The notes under the pieces are model-generated. The model was not told the origin of the DNA. It made no database searches and saw only the letters and a list, made by a program, of their open reading frames with translations. Below, piece by piece: positions 15,013-26,300 of a stretch of DNA of 44,495 nucleotides. The first letter of the stretch is position 1. Every line of letters starts with the position of its first letter. This stretch comes from a virus: IMG/VR virus record IMGVR_UViG_3300028025_000726, positions 1 to 44,495 of that record. One strand, 5' to 3'. The position numbers were made by a program, and so were the translations under genes.

Positions 15013-17595
15013 ATGAGCCTTGCTGTACTAGCCGACCACATGGCATCCAAGGGTCGCGGCCCTGACTCGATGCTTATCCACATGTCCCCACGTGAAGTGC
15101 AGGGGCTACAAGCGTTGGCCGAGAACCACGGCGGCTCCCTTACTATTAACCCCGAGACGGGTCTACCTGAAGCTGGCTTCTTAGATAAGTTGTTACCGAC
15201 TATTATTGGCGCTGGCCTTTCTTTTATTCCCGGCGTTGGCCCTCTTATGGCTGCTGGTATTGTTGGTGGCATTCAAACAGCGCGTACAGGTGATATTGGC
15301 AAGGGTCTGGCTGCGGGTCTTGGTGCTTACGGCGGTGCTGGTTTAGCCCAAGGGTTAACAACTGCTGGAGCGTCGGCGCTTGGCAGTGAGGCTGCATTAG
15401 GGGCTGGTATCCCCGCTGATATGGCTTTTAACTTAACAGATGCTGGAGTAAGCACAGCTAATGCAGATATAGCAAATCAGGCTATTCAGCAAGCACAGCC
15501 ATCTATGTTTGACAAACTATCCGCTGGTGCAAGCCAAGCAGTATCTAGCCCCAAAGCTGCTGGTGCTTTCCTCAAAGACAACGCCAAGAACCTAATGTAT
15601 GCCGCTGGCCCAGCTATTCTTGCTGGCGCGAACGTACAGTCAAAAGGCCCACAGACCATAACAAAGCCCGGCATGATTCGCCCATATTCTTTTGACCCAT
15701 ACGGCGGTACGTACACTGCTGGAACTCCATACGAAGCTATGCCGACTAAGGCTGCTGAAGGTGGTCTGATGGGTATGAATGACGGCGGCTACGCCCCCGG
15801 CCAGTTAAATTTTGCTCAACGTAGTGAGCCTGTTGTTCGTATGGCTGAAGGTGGTGATGTTCAGCGTTTTGCTATTGGTGATCTTGTTAAAGCAGACATT
15901 GATAAAGCCTATGCCGCAGGTGATTACAGCAAAGTTAACGAACTTGCTCAAGCAAACAAAATTACTGCTGAAGACGTAGCTTCTACGTACAAAGGGTTTG
16001 ATACCTCTGGTTTAGCTGGGTTAGGTATTAATTTGTTTACACCCCCAGCAGCGCCTACGTACACGCAATACACCCCAGAACAAATTGGTAGTTATCTATC
16101 AAATCCCGCTAACCAAAACATTGACATTAACAAAGCAATCGTAGATACCAATGCCGATCCCGCTGCGGTCAATCGTTATATTGCTAGTTTGACCAGCCCG
16201 TTTGTTGGTGCCGCTGATACGTCTACAGGCGTACAAGGTTCCGGCACGTTTGGTATTTACAACGAGTTTAACAGGCTAGGTATCAGCCCTGACGAGTACT
16301 ATGCGGCTGCTATTGCAAACGACCCTAAGTATGCCGGTTGGAATAAGGGCATGATCCAAGAAGCCTACAACTTAAACAAAGGAATGTACGCGTTGTCTGA
16401 TGCAAAGAAAGGCGTTGTAACAGACACCGACTGGGCTAAGTTGATGGTTGGCAATGGTTCATGGGATAAACCGCAATACGACGTTAACGAAATGGCGCAA
16501 GCTACGGGATTGTCTAAGCAAGAAGTACAAGCGCGTTTTGATTTGGAAAAACTCAAAGCAAATCCAATTATTAAAACAGTAACAAACACAGTTACAGGTA
16601 CAGGTACAGGTACAGGCGGTACAACAACTACTCCAATTACTTACAACACAGCCGGTACAAATGCCCCCGGGGGTCTTGAAAGTATTCTTGGTTTACCACC
16701 CGGCGTAAGTGGTGCAGGTATAACTACTGTCAACCCTAACGGCACAATCACAACTCGCCCTGACTTAAGTTTGCAGATGAAAGACGTACGTGATACGTAC
16801 GAAAAGGGTGGCGGCAGTTTGGGCGTTAACAAAAACCTTTTTGTTCCTAAGACGCAGGATGAACTTTTTGCAAGGTACAAAAACACCGGTGGTTCTAAAG
16901 CCGCCCTTGACTACTTGATGGGCAAAACACCATACGACCCCGTGCCCTACACAAAAACCGGTGAAATACAAAAACCATACTGGGAGTCTGTTGGTCGGTT
17001 CCCAGAGAATCGTAGTACTAAAAAGTATGTATTTGTAGACGGAAAGTATCAGCTTAATCCTGACTACGTAAAACCTTCTTACGTACTTGCTGGTGAAAAA
17101 GCTGCGGCGCTAACAAATCAAGACAAAGAACCTACCGAAAGCCCCGGTGCTGGAAACAAATGGACATGGAACTCCACAGATAAAAAGTGGGAAGCTAAGC
17201 CTATTTCAGCAATAGCAGATACAAGTAATCAACTTGATTCTTCCAGTACAGGCGGCGAAGCTAATGGTGGTTTGATGGCTATGGCTGGCGGTGGTATGGC
17301 TGGCCAGTTTGACCTAGGTGGTTACTCTGACGGCGGCAGATTGCTTCGTGGCCCCGGTGATGGTGTATCTGATTCCATCCCTGCAACAATTGGTAACAAG
17401 CGCCCCGCACGACTCGCCGACGGTGAATTCGTAGTACCTGCACGCATTGTGTCTGAGTTGGGTAATGGCTCAACTGAAGCTGGTGCGCGTAAGTTATACG
17501 CAATGATGGATCGTGTACAAAAAGCCCGCCGAGGCACAGTCGGCAAAGGTAGGGTGGCAAAGAATAGCCGCTCCGACAAATATCTTCCCGCATAA
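15013..17595 (+). CDS. Internal/ejected virion protein candidate (860 aa)
   Basis: After a polar start, residues ~55-115 form a Gly/Ala-rich hydrophobic stretch (FLDKLLPTIIGAGLSFIPGV..GPLMAAGIVGGI), as seen in phage ejection proteins that insert in the envelope. Later there are AEGG-type motifs (AEGGLMGMNDGGYAPG), a Thr/Gly linker from ACAGGT repeats (nt 16594-16617), and a conserved end: GDGVSDSIPATIGNKRPARL, ADGEFVVPARIVSELGNGST. That ending occurs in many phage structural proteins. No peptidoglycan hydrolase site is evident. The order with the next two genes resembles a set of internal head proteins delivered with the DNA. Confidence 0.62.
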   Translation: MSLAVLADHMASKGRGPDSMLIHMSPREVQGLQALAENHGGSLTINPETGLPEAGFLDKLLPTIIGAGLSFIPGVGPLMAAGIVGGIQTARTGDIGKGLAAGLGAYGGAGLAQGLTTAGASALGSEAALGAGIPADMAFNLTDAGVSTANADIANQAIQQAQPSMFDKLSAGASQAVSSPKAAGAFLKDNAKNLMYAAGPAILAGANVQSKGPQTITKPGMIRPYSFDPYGGTYTAGTPYEAMPTKAAEGGLMGMNDGGYAPGQLNFAQRSEPVVRMAEGGDVQRFAIGDLVKADIDKAYAAGDYSKVNELAQANKITAEDVASTYKGFDTSGLAGLGINLFTPPAAPTYTQYTPEQIGSYLSNPANQNIDINKAIVDTNADPAAVNRYIASLTSPFVGAADTSTGVQGSGTFGIYNEFNRLGISPDEYYAAAIANDPKYAGWNKGMIQEAYNLNKGMYALSDAKKGVVTDTDWAKLMVGNGSWDKPQYDVNEMAQATGLSKQEVQARFDLEKLKANPIIKTVTNTVTGTGTGTGGTTTTPITYNTAGTNAPGGLESILGLPPGVSGAGITTVNPNGTITTRPDLSLQMKDVRDTYEKGGGSLGVNKNLFVPKTQDELFARYKNTGGSKAALDYLMGKTPYDPVPYTKTGEIQKPYWESVGRFPENRSTKKYVFVDGKYQLNPDYVKPSYVLAGEKAAALTNQDKEPTESPGAGNKWTWNSTDKKWEAKPISAIADTSNQLDSSSTGGEANGGLMAMAGGGMAGQFDLGGYSDGGRLLRGPGDGVSDSIPATIGNKRPARLADGEFVVPARIVSELGNGSTEAGARKLYAMMDRVQKARRGTVGKGRVAKNSRSDKYLPA
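16594..16617 (+). repeat. Short tandem repeat (ACAGGT)n in a virion gene
   Basis: Four perfect hexamers code for a Thr-Gly linker of the 860-residue virion protein. The unit length is a multiple of three, so gain or loss would keep the frame and only change linker length. Confidence 0.6.
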
Positions 17596-17604
17596 GGAAT
17601 AGAC

Positions 17605-18687
17605 ATGGCTTCTAGCTCAACCCCAACGCAAATTACGCAAACAAACTACGGCTTTGCGCCGGAAGTTGCACCCTACGCACAAGACCTGCTGGGTCAGGCA
17701 CAGGCGCTGACCGACGTTAACTACAACCCATACATGCAGTATCAGGGTGAGCGTGTTGCTCAGTTCTCTCCACTGCAACAAATGTCGTATGAAAATGCGG
17801 GTTTAATGCAGCCTCAAGGTCAACTGCAAGATGCAACTGCTATGGCAGGCACTGCAGGTTTGGGCGCACTTAACACTAGCTACACATACAACCCACTTAA
17901 TCCACAGTCATTTGTTGGCGGTACACAAGGGGCTTACGATAAAACTACTGGCGCATACACACCCGGTACTGGCATGGCTAGCCAATACATGTCTCCCTAT
18001 ATGGGTGAAGTTGTTGCTCGTCAACAAGCCGATGCTCAACGCCAAGCCGACATTGCCATGCAAACCCAAAATGCTCAAGCGGCTCGTGCCGGTGCGTTTG
18101 GTGGTAGTGGCAACTATCTAATGCGTAGCCAGATGGCGGGTAACTTAGCTCGTCAAAAAGGCGATATTGCTGCTACTGGGTTACAAAACGCTTATACACA
18201 AGCGCAACAACAATTCAACCAAGAACAAGGACAAAGATTAGCTGCGGGGCAACTAAACGCACAACAAGGCCAGTTTGGTGCGGGTCTTGGTTTGCAAGGT
18301 TTACAGACAGCGCTGACTGGTGCAAATACTTTAGGTCAGTTGGGGCAGCAGCAGTATCAGCAGGGTATGGGTATTAACGCACTGCAAAATCAATACGGCT
18401 TGCAGCAGCAAGCGCAGATGCAAAAAGAAATTGACACCAAGTACGGTGACTATATGGCTGCGCAGAACTACCCGTACAAGAATCTGTCGTTTATGTCGGA
18501 CATCATTCGTGGCGTGCCGTTGACTCAGACTGGCTCATCTATTTATCAAGCACCTCCTTCGACTGCGCAGAACATTACTGCTCTGGGCCTTGGCGCTGCT
18601 GGTATCAGTAAGCTTATGGCTAACGGCGGTGTGGCTATGTCTAATGGTGGCGGCCTTGGCGCACTTGCGTTAAATTCTTTGGTGTAA
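17605..18687 (+). CDS. Gln/Ala-rich internal virion protein candidate (360 aa)
   Basis: The N-terminus (PTQITQTNYGFAPEVAPYAQ, then DLLGQAQAL) and the long Gln/Ala-rich helical part (QQQFNQEQGQRLAAGQLNAQ) are typical of a family of phage proteins encoded beside ejection proteins. A tail with NGGVAMSNGGGLGAL resembles the AEGG motifs of its neighbours. A stop-fused TAAGGA lies upstream. It is probably a minor capsid interior or ejected protein; the evidence is composition and context. Confidence 0.6.
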   Translation: MASSSTPTQITQTNYGFAPEVAPYAQDLLGQAQALTDVNYNPYMQYQGERVAQFSPLQQMSYENAGLMQPQGQLQDATAMAGTAGLGALNTSYTYNPLNPQSFVGGTQGAYDKTTGAYTPGTGMASQYMSPYMGEVVARQQADAQRQADIAMQTQNAQAARAGAFGGSGNYLMRSQMAGNLARQKGDIAATGLQNAYTQAQQQFNQEQGQRLAAGQLNAQQGQFGAGLGLQGLQTALTGANTLGQLGQQQYQQGMGINALQNQYGLQQQAQMQKEIDTKYGDYMAAQNYPYKNLSFMSDIIRGVPLTQTGSSIYQAPPSTAQNITALGLGAAGISKLMANGGVAMSNGGGLGALALNSLV

Positions 18688-18696
18688 GGATAAAAA

Positions 18697-20298
18697 ATGA
18701 TTGACCAAGCATCAGTATTTGCCGAGCGGTATAGGGGTAATCCCCAAGTCTTACAAGCTACGGTTTTAGGTCAGGGCAACGTCCCCGGTCTAGACCCTTA
18801 CACTGCGTTAAATGCACTAAGGTTAATTAAAGAATCCAACATGATGGCGATGGCAGGGAGGGCGCAACAGCCAACTTCATCCCCCTCAATCGTTGCTGAA
18901 ACGTTAGCCCCGGCCCCTTCTCCGCAAGGTCTGGGTGCTATGGTACCAAATACAATGGGACAAATGCCCCCGGGAGCCCCGCAAGGGCTTGCTGCTATGG
19001 CACCACAACAAAGGGCTCCTGTTATGCAAAGATCAGGTGGTTTGGCCGGTATGCCGACCCCAGAAGAAAACTACGCCGAAGGCGGTATTGTTGCGTTCCA
19101 AAAGGGTGGTTTAAATGCCGTTGCTGTAACCGATGATCCTACTTTAAGAATGGGCGGCGAAGGCGCAGATGACGTCGAACGAGACGATTACTTAGCTATG
19201 CTTGACGAGTTAGAGGGTGGAGAAGGCAGCCCTGCTGGGTTGGCTGCGGCAAATAAACTTACTTTAGCTACCGCTCGCCGTATTGCAAGTCGCGATCTAA
19301 GGGACTTGACTCCTGAAGAAGCTAAGACAATGTATTCAACTAAATACAAAGAAATTACCGACGCTGCTGGCCCAAGCCCGTACGCTGGTATGCGTGCCGA
19401 CTTAGCTGAACAAGGCAAAGAGCGTGCTGGTAATTTAGAGTTTGCAAAGGGTGAGGCTTTACTACAAGCAGCCGCTGACGTATTAGAAGGCAGTAACGCA
19501 ATTCGCGGTATTGCAAAAGGCGGGGCTAGGTTTGCTAAAGTTTATGGTGATGCCCAACGCGCCGACAAACTTGCTAAACGCTCAATGGCGCAGATGGAGT
19601 TCCATATTAACGACGCTGAACGCAAAGAACGTATGGGTAATTCTCGCGCCGCTACTGCCGCTGTAGAAAGAGCAAGTAAAGACCGCAGGGACATGAACAA
19701 GGCAGAACTTGATCGCGATATAGCATTGGGTAGGTTAGCTTCTGAAATGGGGAAAATTAACAAGCCTCCTCGCGCTGCTGGTGCTGGTGGTGATAAAGCC
19801 TTAAAACTTAACGAGCAGTTAAGTGCGGCTGAAGTTGCATACGAAATGGATCCAAGCGAAAAGAATAGACAACAAGTTGTTGCTATCCGACGTGCAGTAG
19901 ATCGCGTAAAAACAACTGAAGCTGGCCCCGGTAAACTTGGTGTTCAAGAGTCTCAAATCTTTGTTACTGCGGCTAAAGATTCTAGTGCTAACGCACGTAA
20001 ACGGTTGTACTTAGACCCAGTAATGCGGTCTAATGACCCTGCGGCTATCAACAAGCGATACAGAGAGTTTTACGCTGAAGAAATTCAAGGTCGGTTCCCC
20101 AAAGCGTCTTTGTCTGAGTTGTTATCCGTAGCACCTGCAGAGGAGTTGGGTAGCGTAACTGCGCCAGCAGCGGGTAAACCCGCAGCGCAAAAAGCACTGC
20201 CAATGCCTGCATCGAAGGATGATTTAAAAACCAATCAACTCTATAATACAAGCCAAGGGCTAGCTATCTGGAACGGCAAAAGTTTCGTAGCGCAATAA
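18697..20298 (+). CDS. Virion-associated protein with AEGG motif and helical C-terminus (533 aa)
   Basis: The N-terminus (IDQASVFAERYRGNPQVLQA) is followed by a Pro/Met/Gln-rich linker and by YAEGGIVAFQKGGLN around residues 127-141, a motif also seen in the two upstream genes. From about residue 190 the protein is helical and charged (NDAERKERMGNSRAATAAVE; RRDMNKAELDRDIALGRLAS). The last 25 residues (NQLYNTSQGLAIWNGKSFVA) look like a small beta hairpin end motif found on other phage virion proteins. Function is inferred as internal virion or ejection-associated. Confidence 0.6.
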   Translation: MIDQASVFAERYRGNPQVLQATVLGQGNVPGLDPYTALNALRLIKESNMMAMAGRAQQPTSSPSIVAETLAPAPSPQGLGAMVPNTMGQMPPGAPQGLAAMAPQQRAPVMQRSGGLAGMPTPEENYAEGGIVAFQKGGLNAVAVTDDPTLRMGGEGADDVERDDYLAMLDELEGGEGSPAGLAAANKLTLATARRIASRDLRDLTPEEAKTMYSTKYKEITDAAGPSPYAGMRADLAEQGKERAGNLEFAKGEALLQAAADVLEGSNAIRGIAKGGARFAKVYGDAQRADKLAKRSMAQMEFHINDAERKERMGNSRAATAAVERASKDRRDMNKAELDRDIALGRLASEMGKINKPPRAAGAGGDKALKLNEQLSAAEVAYEMDPSEKNRQQVVAIRRAVDRVKTTEAGPGKLGVQESQIFVTAAKDSSANARKRLYLDPVMRSNDPAAINKRYREFYAEEIQGRFPKASLSELLSVAPAEELGSVTAPAAGKPAAQKALPMPASKDDLKTNQLYNTSQGLAIWNGKSFVAQ

Positions 20299-20312
20299 CT
20301 TAAAGGGGTTGT

Positions 20313-23300
20313 ATGGCTAGAGAGTTTTCCTTTGAAGAAGCTATAGCTCCTCCAGCTAAAGCACCTGCGCCTAGAGAGTTTTCTTTTGAAGAAGCCGTTG
20401 GCGCTAAACCCGCACCAAAAGCAAAAGCAAAACCCATTGCGGAAGAAGCAGGATACGACTTTGGTGCTGCTATGGCGGCGGACATTGCTCCTGTTGAACC
20501 ATCGGAGAAAAAAGTCTACACAGGTAGTGTGTTTGACACTCAGCCATTCGAGCCCGAATTTAATAAAGCAGAAGCCGATCGGCTATCACGCCGTGCGTAT
20601 GCAGAAGCTACTACAAAGCCAGCACGTCGCACACAGTACGTACAAGCTACGCCAAAAGAACAATTAGAAAGAACCGCTGGGCAAGCTGCGTTAGATACAA
20701 CAACAGGTCTATTGCAAGGTGCTGTTGGTATTCCTAAAGGCATTGCCGAGAACATTAACGCTGGGGACAACCCTCTTGCACGGTTCTATAAGTCTTCTAC
20801 CGAAGCAGGTGAAAGAGCAAAGTCTCCATACTTGCAAAGCCAAAAGGCTGAACGTGAAGCATTGCTTAAAAATGTCTTAGCAAATCAAGGCGAGCTTGCT
20901 GAGACTAGAGCCGCGTTTACTAGCATGTTTAGCCCTGCCGGTGCCGACATAGTTGCGCAAGGCGCTGGTTCTCTGGTTCCAACTCTTGGGTTGAGTCTTT
21001 TAGGGCTTGGTCAAAAGTCTATGGTAGCAATGAACGCTCTGTCTAACGCAGGCAGTTCCGCTCAGAACACCGCAGAAAAACTTAGTCAGATGAGTCCAGA
21101 GGACTGGAGCAAGAGCAGTGCGTATCAGGACTTACGTGCTACTGGCATGTCCCATCGTGATGCAGTCAACATGCTTACGCCTCTGTTTGCGCTTCCATCG
21201 CAATTTGTTGGTGGCCTTATTGGTATAGCATCTGGAACTACCGGCTTAGAAGCTCGTTTAGCTGGCAAAACTACCCAAGGTGTACGTGCTTCGCTAGGTC
21301 GTGCAGGTGCTGAATTTATTGGTGAAGAAGCTGAAAGCGTTGTGCCGTCTTTTGTAAGCAACGTTACACAAAGACTTATTGATGAAAAGAAATCTCTTAC
21401 CGAAGGCCTAGGGAGAGAAGCCGTTGAAACAGCCTTTGGTGCTGCCCCCGGCTCAGCTTTGGCGGCAATTCCGCCAGCACGTCGTCAGCGTATGGATCAA
21501 TACGTTCGTGATAGAGGGTATGAAGGCCTTTCGGAATACATTGCACGATCAAAAGGTTTCCTTGGTGGCCCTAAAAAGTCAGTCGATCAAGTTATTGCTG
21601 AGCTAGACGCACTGGTTCAGAAAGAGCAAGGAGAACAAGATGTTGGACAGACTATCGCCGAGCCAAGTGGAGAAGGCGTTTCAATGGCTGACGAGTCCGG
21701 TCGTCGAGAGCCCACCGGAGGACTTGATTTCCTTGAGCCAAGTGGAATGGTTCCTACTGGACAGGATGCTACAAGGGCTGTTGCAGGAGAAGGAAGAGAA
21801 CCCACTGCAGTAGAAAGAACAACGCCACTTACGTTTGAAGAACGACTTCAAGCAGCGGGCGAAACTGATAAACAACAAGGAGCCGATGTTGGCACTACGA
21901 CCACTGAAACCGAGCAAGCAGAAACGCAAGGACAAGAAGCAGCCCCTGCCGCAAATGTAGACCTGCTTGACAAATACTTTACGCCCAATTCGGCGTTGCA
22001 CAAGTTTTATAAGGCGTTGCCGCAAGAAGCTAAAAAAGGATCGGATGTTTATAAGGGTGCGGCGCAAGTTTATACCTTAACAAACAACGTATTGTCCGGC
22101 GTCAATGAAACCCTTGCAGAACTAACAAAAAGATTAAAAGCAACTGGACACCCAAGCATTACCGCTGAGTCTCCTTCAAAGCGTGCTTACGCCAAAGCTA
22201 CCGCAACGCCTGATATTAAATTTTTGCACAAATCAATTTCAGAAATGTCTGGACTTGGTGTTCGTATTGCTGGCCAAGCAATGGCGGTTGCTAAACAGTA
22301 CAAAGGCAAGAAGGCGGTATCGACTGATACATTAGGAAAGTCAATAGATGAGTACTATCAAGGAGGCAAAAATCTTATTCACGGCCTGTATCTATATGGG
22401 ATGCTTGACCCATCCGAGGCCGCTGAGTATGAACAAGATATGGGGCTAACCCCTAAGCCCGCCGAGACAGCCAAAGCTCCTGTTGAAACACCTACGCTAG
22501 AAGATACAACTCCATCCGTAGACGAACTATTTCCACCACCAAAAGGTGAGGTAGCTACTGAAGTAGAAGTACCTGATCTTAAGTTTGAAGCCCCCAAATC
22601 AACAACACCAGAGCCTCCGGCGGAATCAGTGCCTTACTTTGGCTCTGAAGAAATTAACGCGCTTGGCAAAAAAATTATTGACATGGTTGAGTCAATCACT
22701 AATGACTTTATGGTCGGTGATATGGTTAGGTTTGGAAATATTTCTGGCGTGGTTGTTGGAAAAGAAGGTGATTATGTTCGCATGCGCCCCGATGGTGCTA
22801 AATCGCCAAAAGCTTATCAACGCGTGCCAAGAAAATCGTTAACGCTTATTGCACGACCAGATACAACATCTACTTCAGCGGCTTCTAAATCTGCAGACCA
22901 AGAAAAGAAATTTGGTTCTGAACGAGGGGAACTTAATGCAGATAAAGCGGGCCTGCTTCAAGTTTTAGGTGCAAATATGTACGCTTCGGCTGTTGCCGAG
23001 GTTTCTGTTAAAGAGCTTTTGCAAAACGCGTTTGATGCTGTAAAGGGCGCGGTATCAAGCAAAAAAGCTAAGCCACTGTACGAAGTTGGTAAGATAAAAA
23101 TTGAAATCAACGGCGATGATCGCACGATCTCTATTACCGACAATGCTAGAGGCATGACGCCTGAAATTGTGCGTAACGCATTTTTTACCATTGCTGGTTC
23201 AGACAAATCTGATCTTGATCCTAGTGAACGAAGCGGTGGTTTAGGCCTTGCAAAAATGGGCTTCATGATGGGCGCTGATAAGCTCATCTTAGATACCGTA

Positions 23301-26300
23301 CGTGATGGCGTACGCGTACGTGTTGAAACTACTGGCAAAAATATAGCAAATGACGACTTTAAAATTGTTAAATCACCCGCACCAAAAAATGAACACGGTA
23401 CAACCGTCACGGTACAAATCCCTGAGTATTACGTAGACCCAAAAACTGGTGATAAAAAGTCCATTTACTTCTCGAGCAACGCTGATTACTATGATCCGCT
23501 TCAGAAGCCACTGATTGGCCCAGTAGAAGTTGAAGTTAAATCTACTAGCTATGGAAGCTCGGAATCACAAGTACTTCCAGTTGGCGTTAATTTTCCAGCG
23601 GATAAGTTTCAGCAGTTTAAAGTTAATTTTAGTTGGGGTACTGCAGACGTTTATTTTGCAAAAGACCGTAACCCCGGAAAAGTGTATGAGATAGGCCATC
23701 AAGTGCTATCTAGTGGTGTGTACCAATTTGATACTACGTTTAAGATTGGCGACGAAAAAATACCTTACGACATTATTGTTAACGTTAAGTCTAATGTAGA
23801 AGCAAAGCACCCAGATTACCCATTTGAGAATAGCCGCGAACGCTTTAAAGGACGGTTGGAAAAAGACGTTAACGCTCTTAACGCATACCTTGCACAGATT
23901 GCACGGGGTAATGAAGCACAAGACCTGCAAGACAACTTTAAAAATATTGTGTCGATGCCACGAATGGATGTTGGCCAAGATATAGCCGACGTCAGTAACA
24001 AACTGCATAAAGCATTTGATAATCGTGGTACTACCGCAAAACGCATGGAATTACCTCCCATGCCCGCAGAAGTTAGCGTTGTCGGTACTACAGTTGTTAT
24101 TACAAAAACAGGTAAGGTGCTTGCAGACGCCGCTAAGAAAACGGAAAAACAAAAAGAAGCTTCGTTTAAAGCAGAAAAAGAAGCGCCGGAAATGAAAGAT
24201 TTCTTGTTGCAAATGGCGCAAAATCCTAAACAGCCTATCTTTCACAACAATACTAACGTTAACTATCTAGAGGTTGGTAAGCAATACGGCAATCCAGAGG
24301 TATTCTTTGCTGAGCTTGGCACAATAATGGTTGAGATGAAGGAAGCGCTTGCTGAAAGTGGCTTCTCTGGCTACGATAAACTTAAAGCCGAAAACTTATT
24401 CTTTGGTGGTATTTCCGTCGATAAGGGCTACGGCGGTGTCCATATTAAAGTGCCGTATAAAGCAGTACTGTTAAACCCCTTCTACGACTTTGGTGCTAAA
24501 ACACTGTTTGGTGCACGCGAGTACATGTGGGAGACGATGACCCATGAAGTTGCGCACACTGGTGACATGAGCCACGGTGTCGGGCACAACACTCAAATGT
24601 TAAAGGTACGTCAATATCTTGCAGACGAGGGTTTAGCCGACTACTATCGCGACGCTATCATGGATATACTGCGTCGCCACGAAGCAACATTCACCGCAAT
24701 GAGGGAAGCATATGGACGATCAACAACGGCAAACACTGGAAAGTCTCTTGAAGACTACGGAAAAGGTGCCGCCTCAACACAGGCTGGAGGCATTGGAAGT
24801 AGCAGCGAGGACGAACTGGGAACTGTACCGACAGGAGAGCGACGAGGAGGGTATGGCGATATACGCGCCGCTTCTGAGATTGATTCAACAGTCGGACTCC
24901 GTAGAGACGATGCTCCAGAATCTGTAAAAGGTCTTAACCAAGATGTTGTTAACGCAATTAACAACAACGATATCAATGGTGCGTTAAAGGCTCTTGCCCG
25001 TAACACATCAGGGCTTTACTCAGAACTTGCTAGTCGGTTAGCAGAATTAGACCTGCCAACAAACATCACGTTCGGCCAGACTGCGGACTTACTGCATCGC
25101 TCAATGAACGTCACCGTCGGCCAGCAACAGATTCGGTTGTTTGCGTATTTGAGCAGGCAGTACCCTGATTTGTACGACAAGTACTTTAAAAATTATGACC
25201 GTTCCGAGAATCTGGAAAAGGTTTATGCTGGACTGCAAACTTTGCAAAAAGGCAAGTACAACTTAGACCCAGTCATTGTTGAGTTTAAAGATGTAGCTGA
25301 CGCATACAATCGCAACATTAAAGGCTTGAAAGCGCCGGGCATGTACGTGCCTGCTGTTGATACTATCTCTATATCACCGAGCAAAGCATTTGGTTCTAAC
25401 AACCGTGTGTTGTTGCATGAGATTGTGCATGCGGCTACTGAGTATGTGTTGCGTGGTGGCGTGCCTAACCTGACTACCCGTCAGCTTCAAGCAGTTGCAA
25501 ATCTGTACGAGATGTATGAGTACGCTCAAACTAAACTGCCTCCCGGAGACTACGGGTTCACAGATATATTTGAGTTTGTGGCAGAGGTAATGACTAACCC
25601 TAACTTCCAAAAGAAGTTATCGGGCGTCTACTATCGCACTGAGAAGACCACACTGCTCAACTCCCTGCAACGTTTCATTGGTCGCATTTTTGGCTTGGAG
25701 AATCTAGCTGGCGCGGCAATGAAAGAGATCAATCAAATCTTCTCTGCTTACCGTCCAACAGGTGCGGTGGTATCGCCACTTCGTTTTGCTAAGAGGATAC
25801 GTGGGCCGATCAGCACTCCCGATACTTGGCGCACTGCCGAGTCGGTACAAAAAGGCATCCAAGATAGGATTGCCGAGGCAACTGCTGGTCGCATGACAAT
25901 CGGTGAAGCAATTGGTGATTTAAAAGATGCTTTGTGGGATGCAAGCGGGTATGCAGTTAGGGCTACTGTTTTGCCATTCCTACAATTACGTCAGCTATCT
26001 GAGCTAACACGCAGTCGCTTTCCACAGATTACTGGTGCTATCCGAATTGTTTCGGAGATGGTTTCCTACCGTGGTAAAAAGTTAAAGCTTGCAGAGGATA
26101 TCGTTCAAGATTGGACTAAAGCTCAAGGTGCAAGTCCAGCGCAGTCTAAGCTAATGAGCCGCATAATGATTGAGGCTACCATCCGTGGCCTTGACCCCGA
26201 TACTGCACAAGCAACTGCTTTGAACAAACCATTAGCTGATGCTTGGAACGCGCTCGACCCAGAGTTCAAGACTATTTACCGCAAGGTTCGTGACTTCTAC

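Noticed and set aside
22958-23410. 150-residue - strand frame opposite the GHKL module
   Set aside because: The + strand frame carries the conserved ATPase boxes; the opposite frame is a composition shadow.
24712-24927. Small + strand frame in another phase inside the polyvalent gene (starts MDDQQRQTLE)
   Set aside because: It looks protein-like, but it is entirely inside the conserved long gene, has no separate ribosome binding site of note, and the long frame continues intact.
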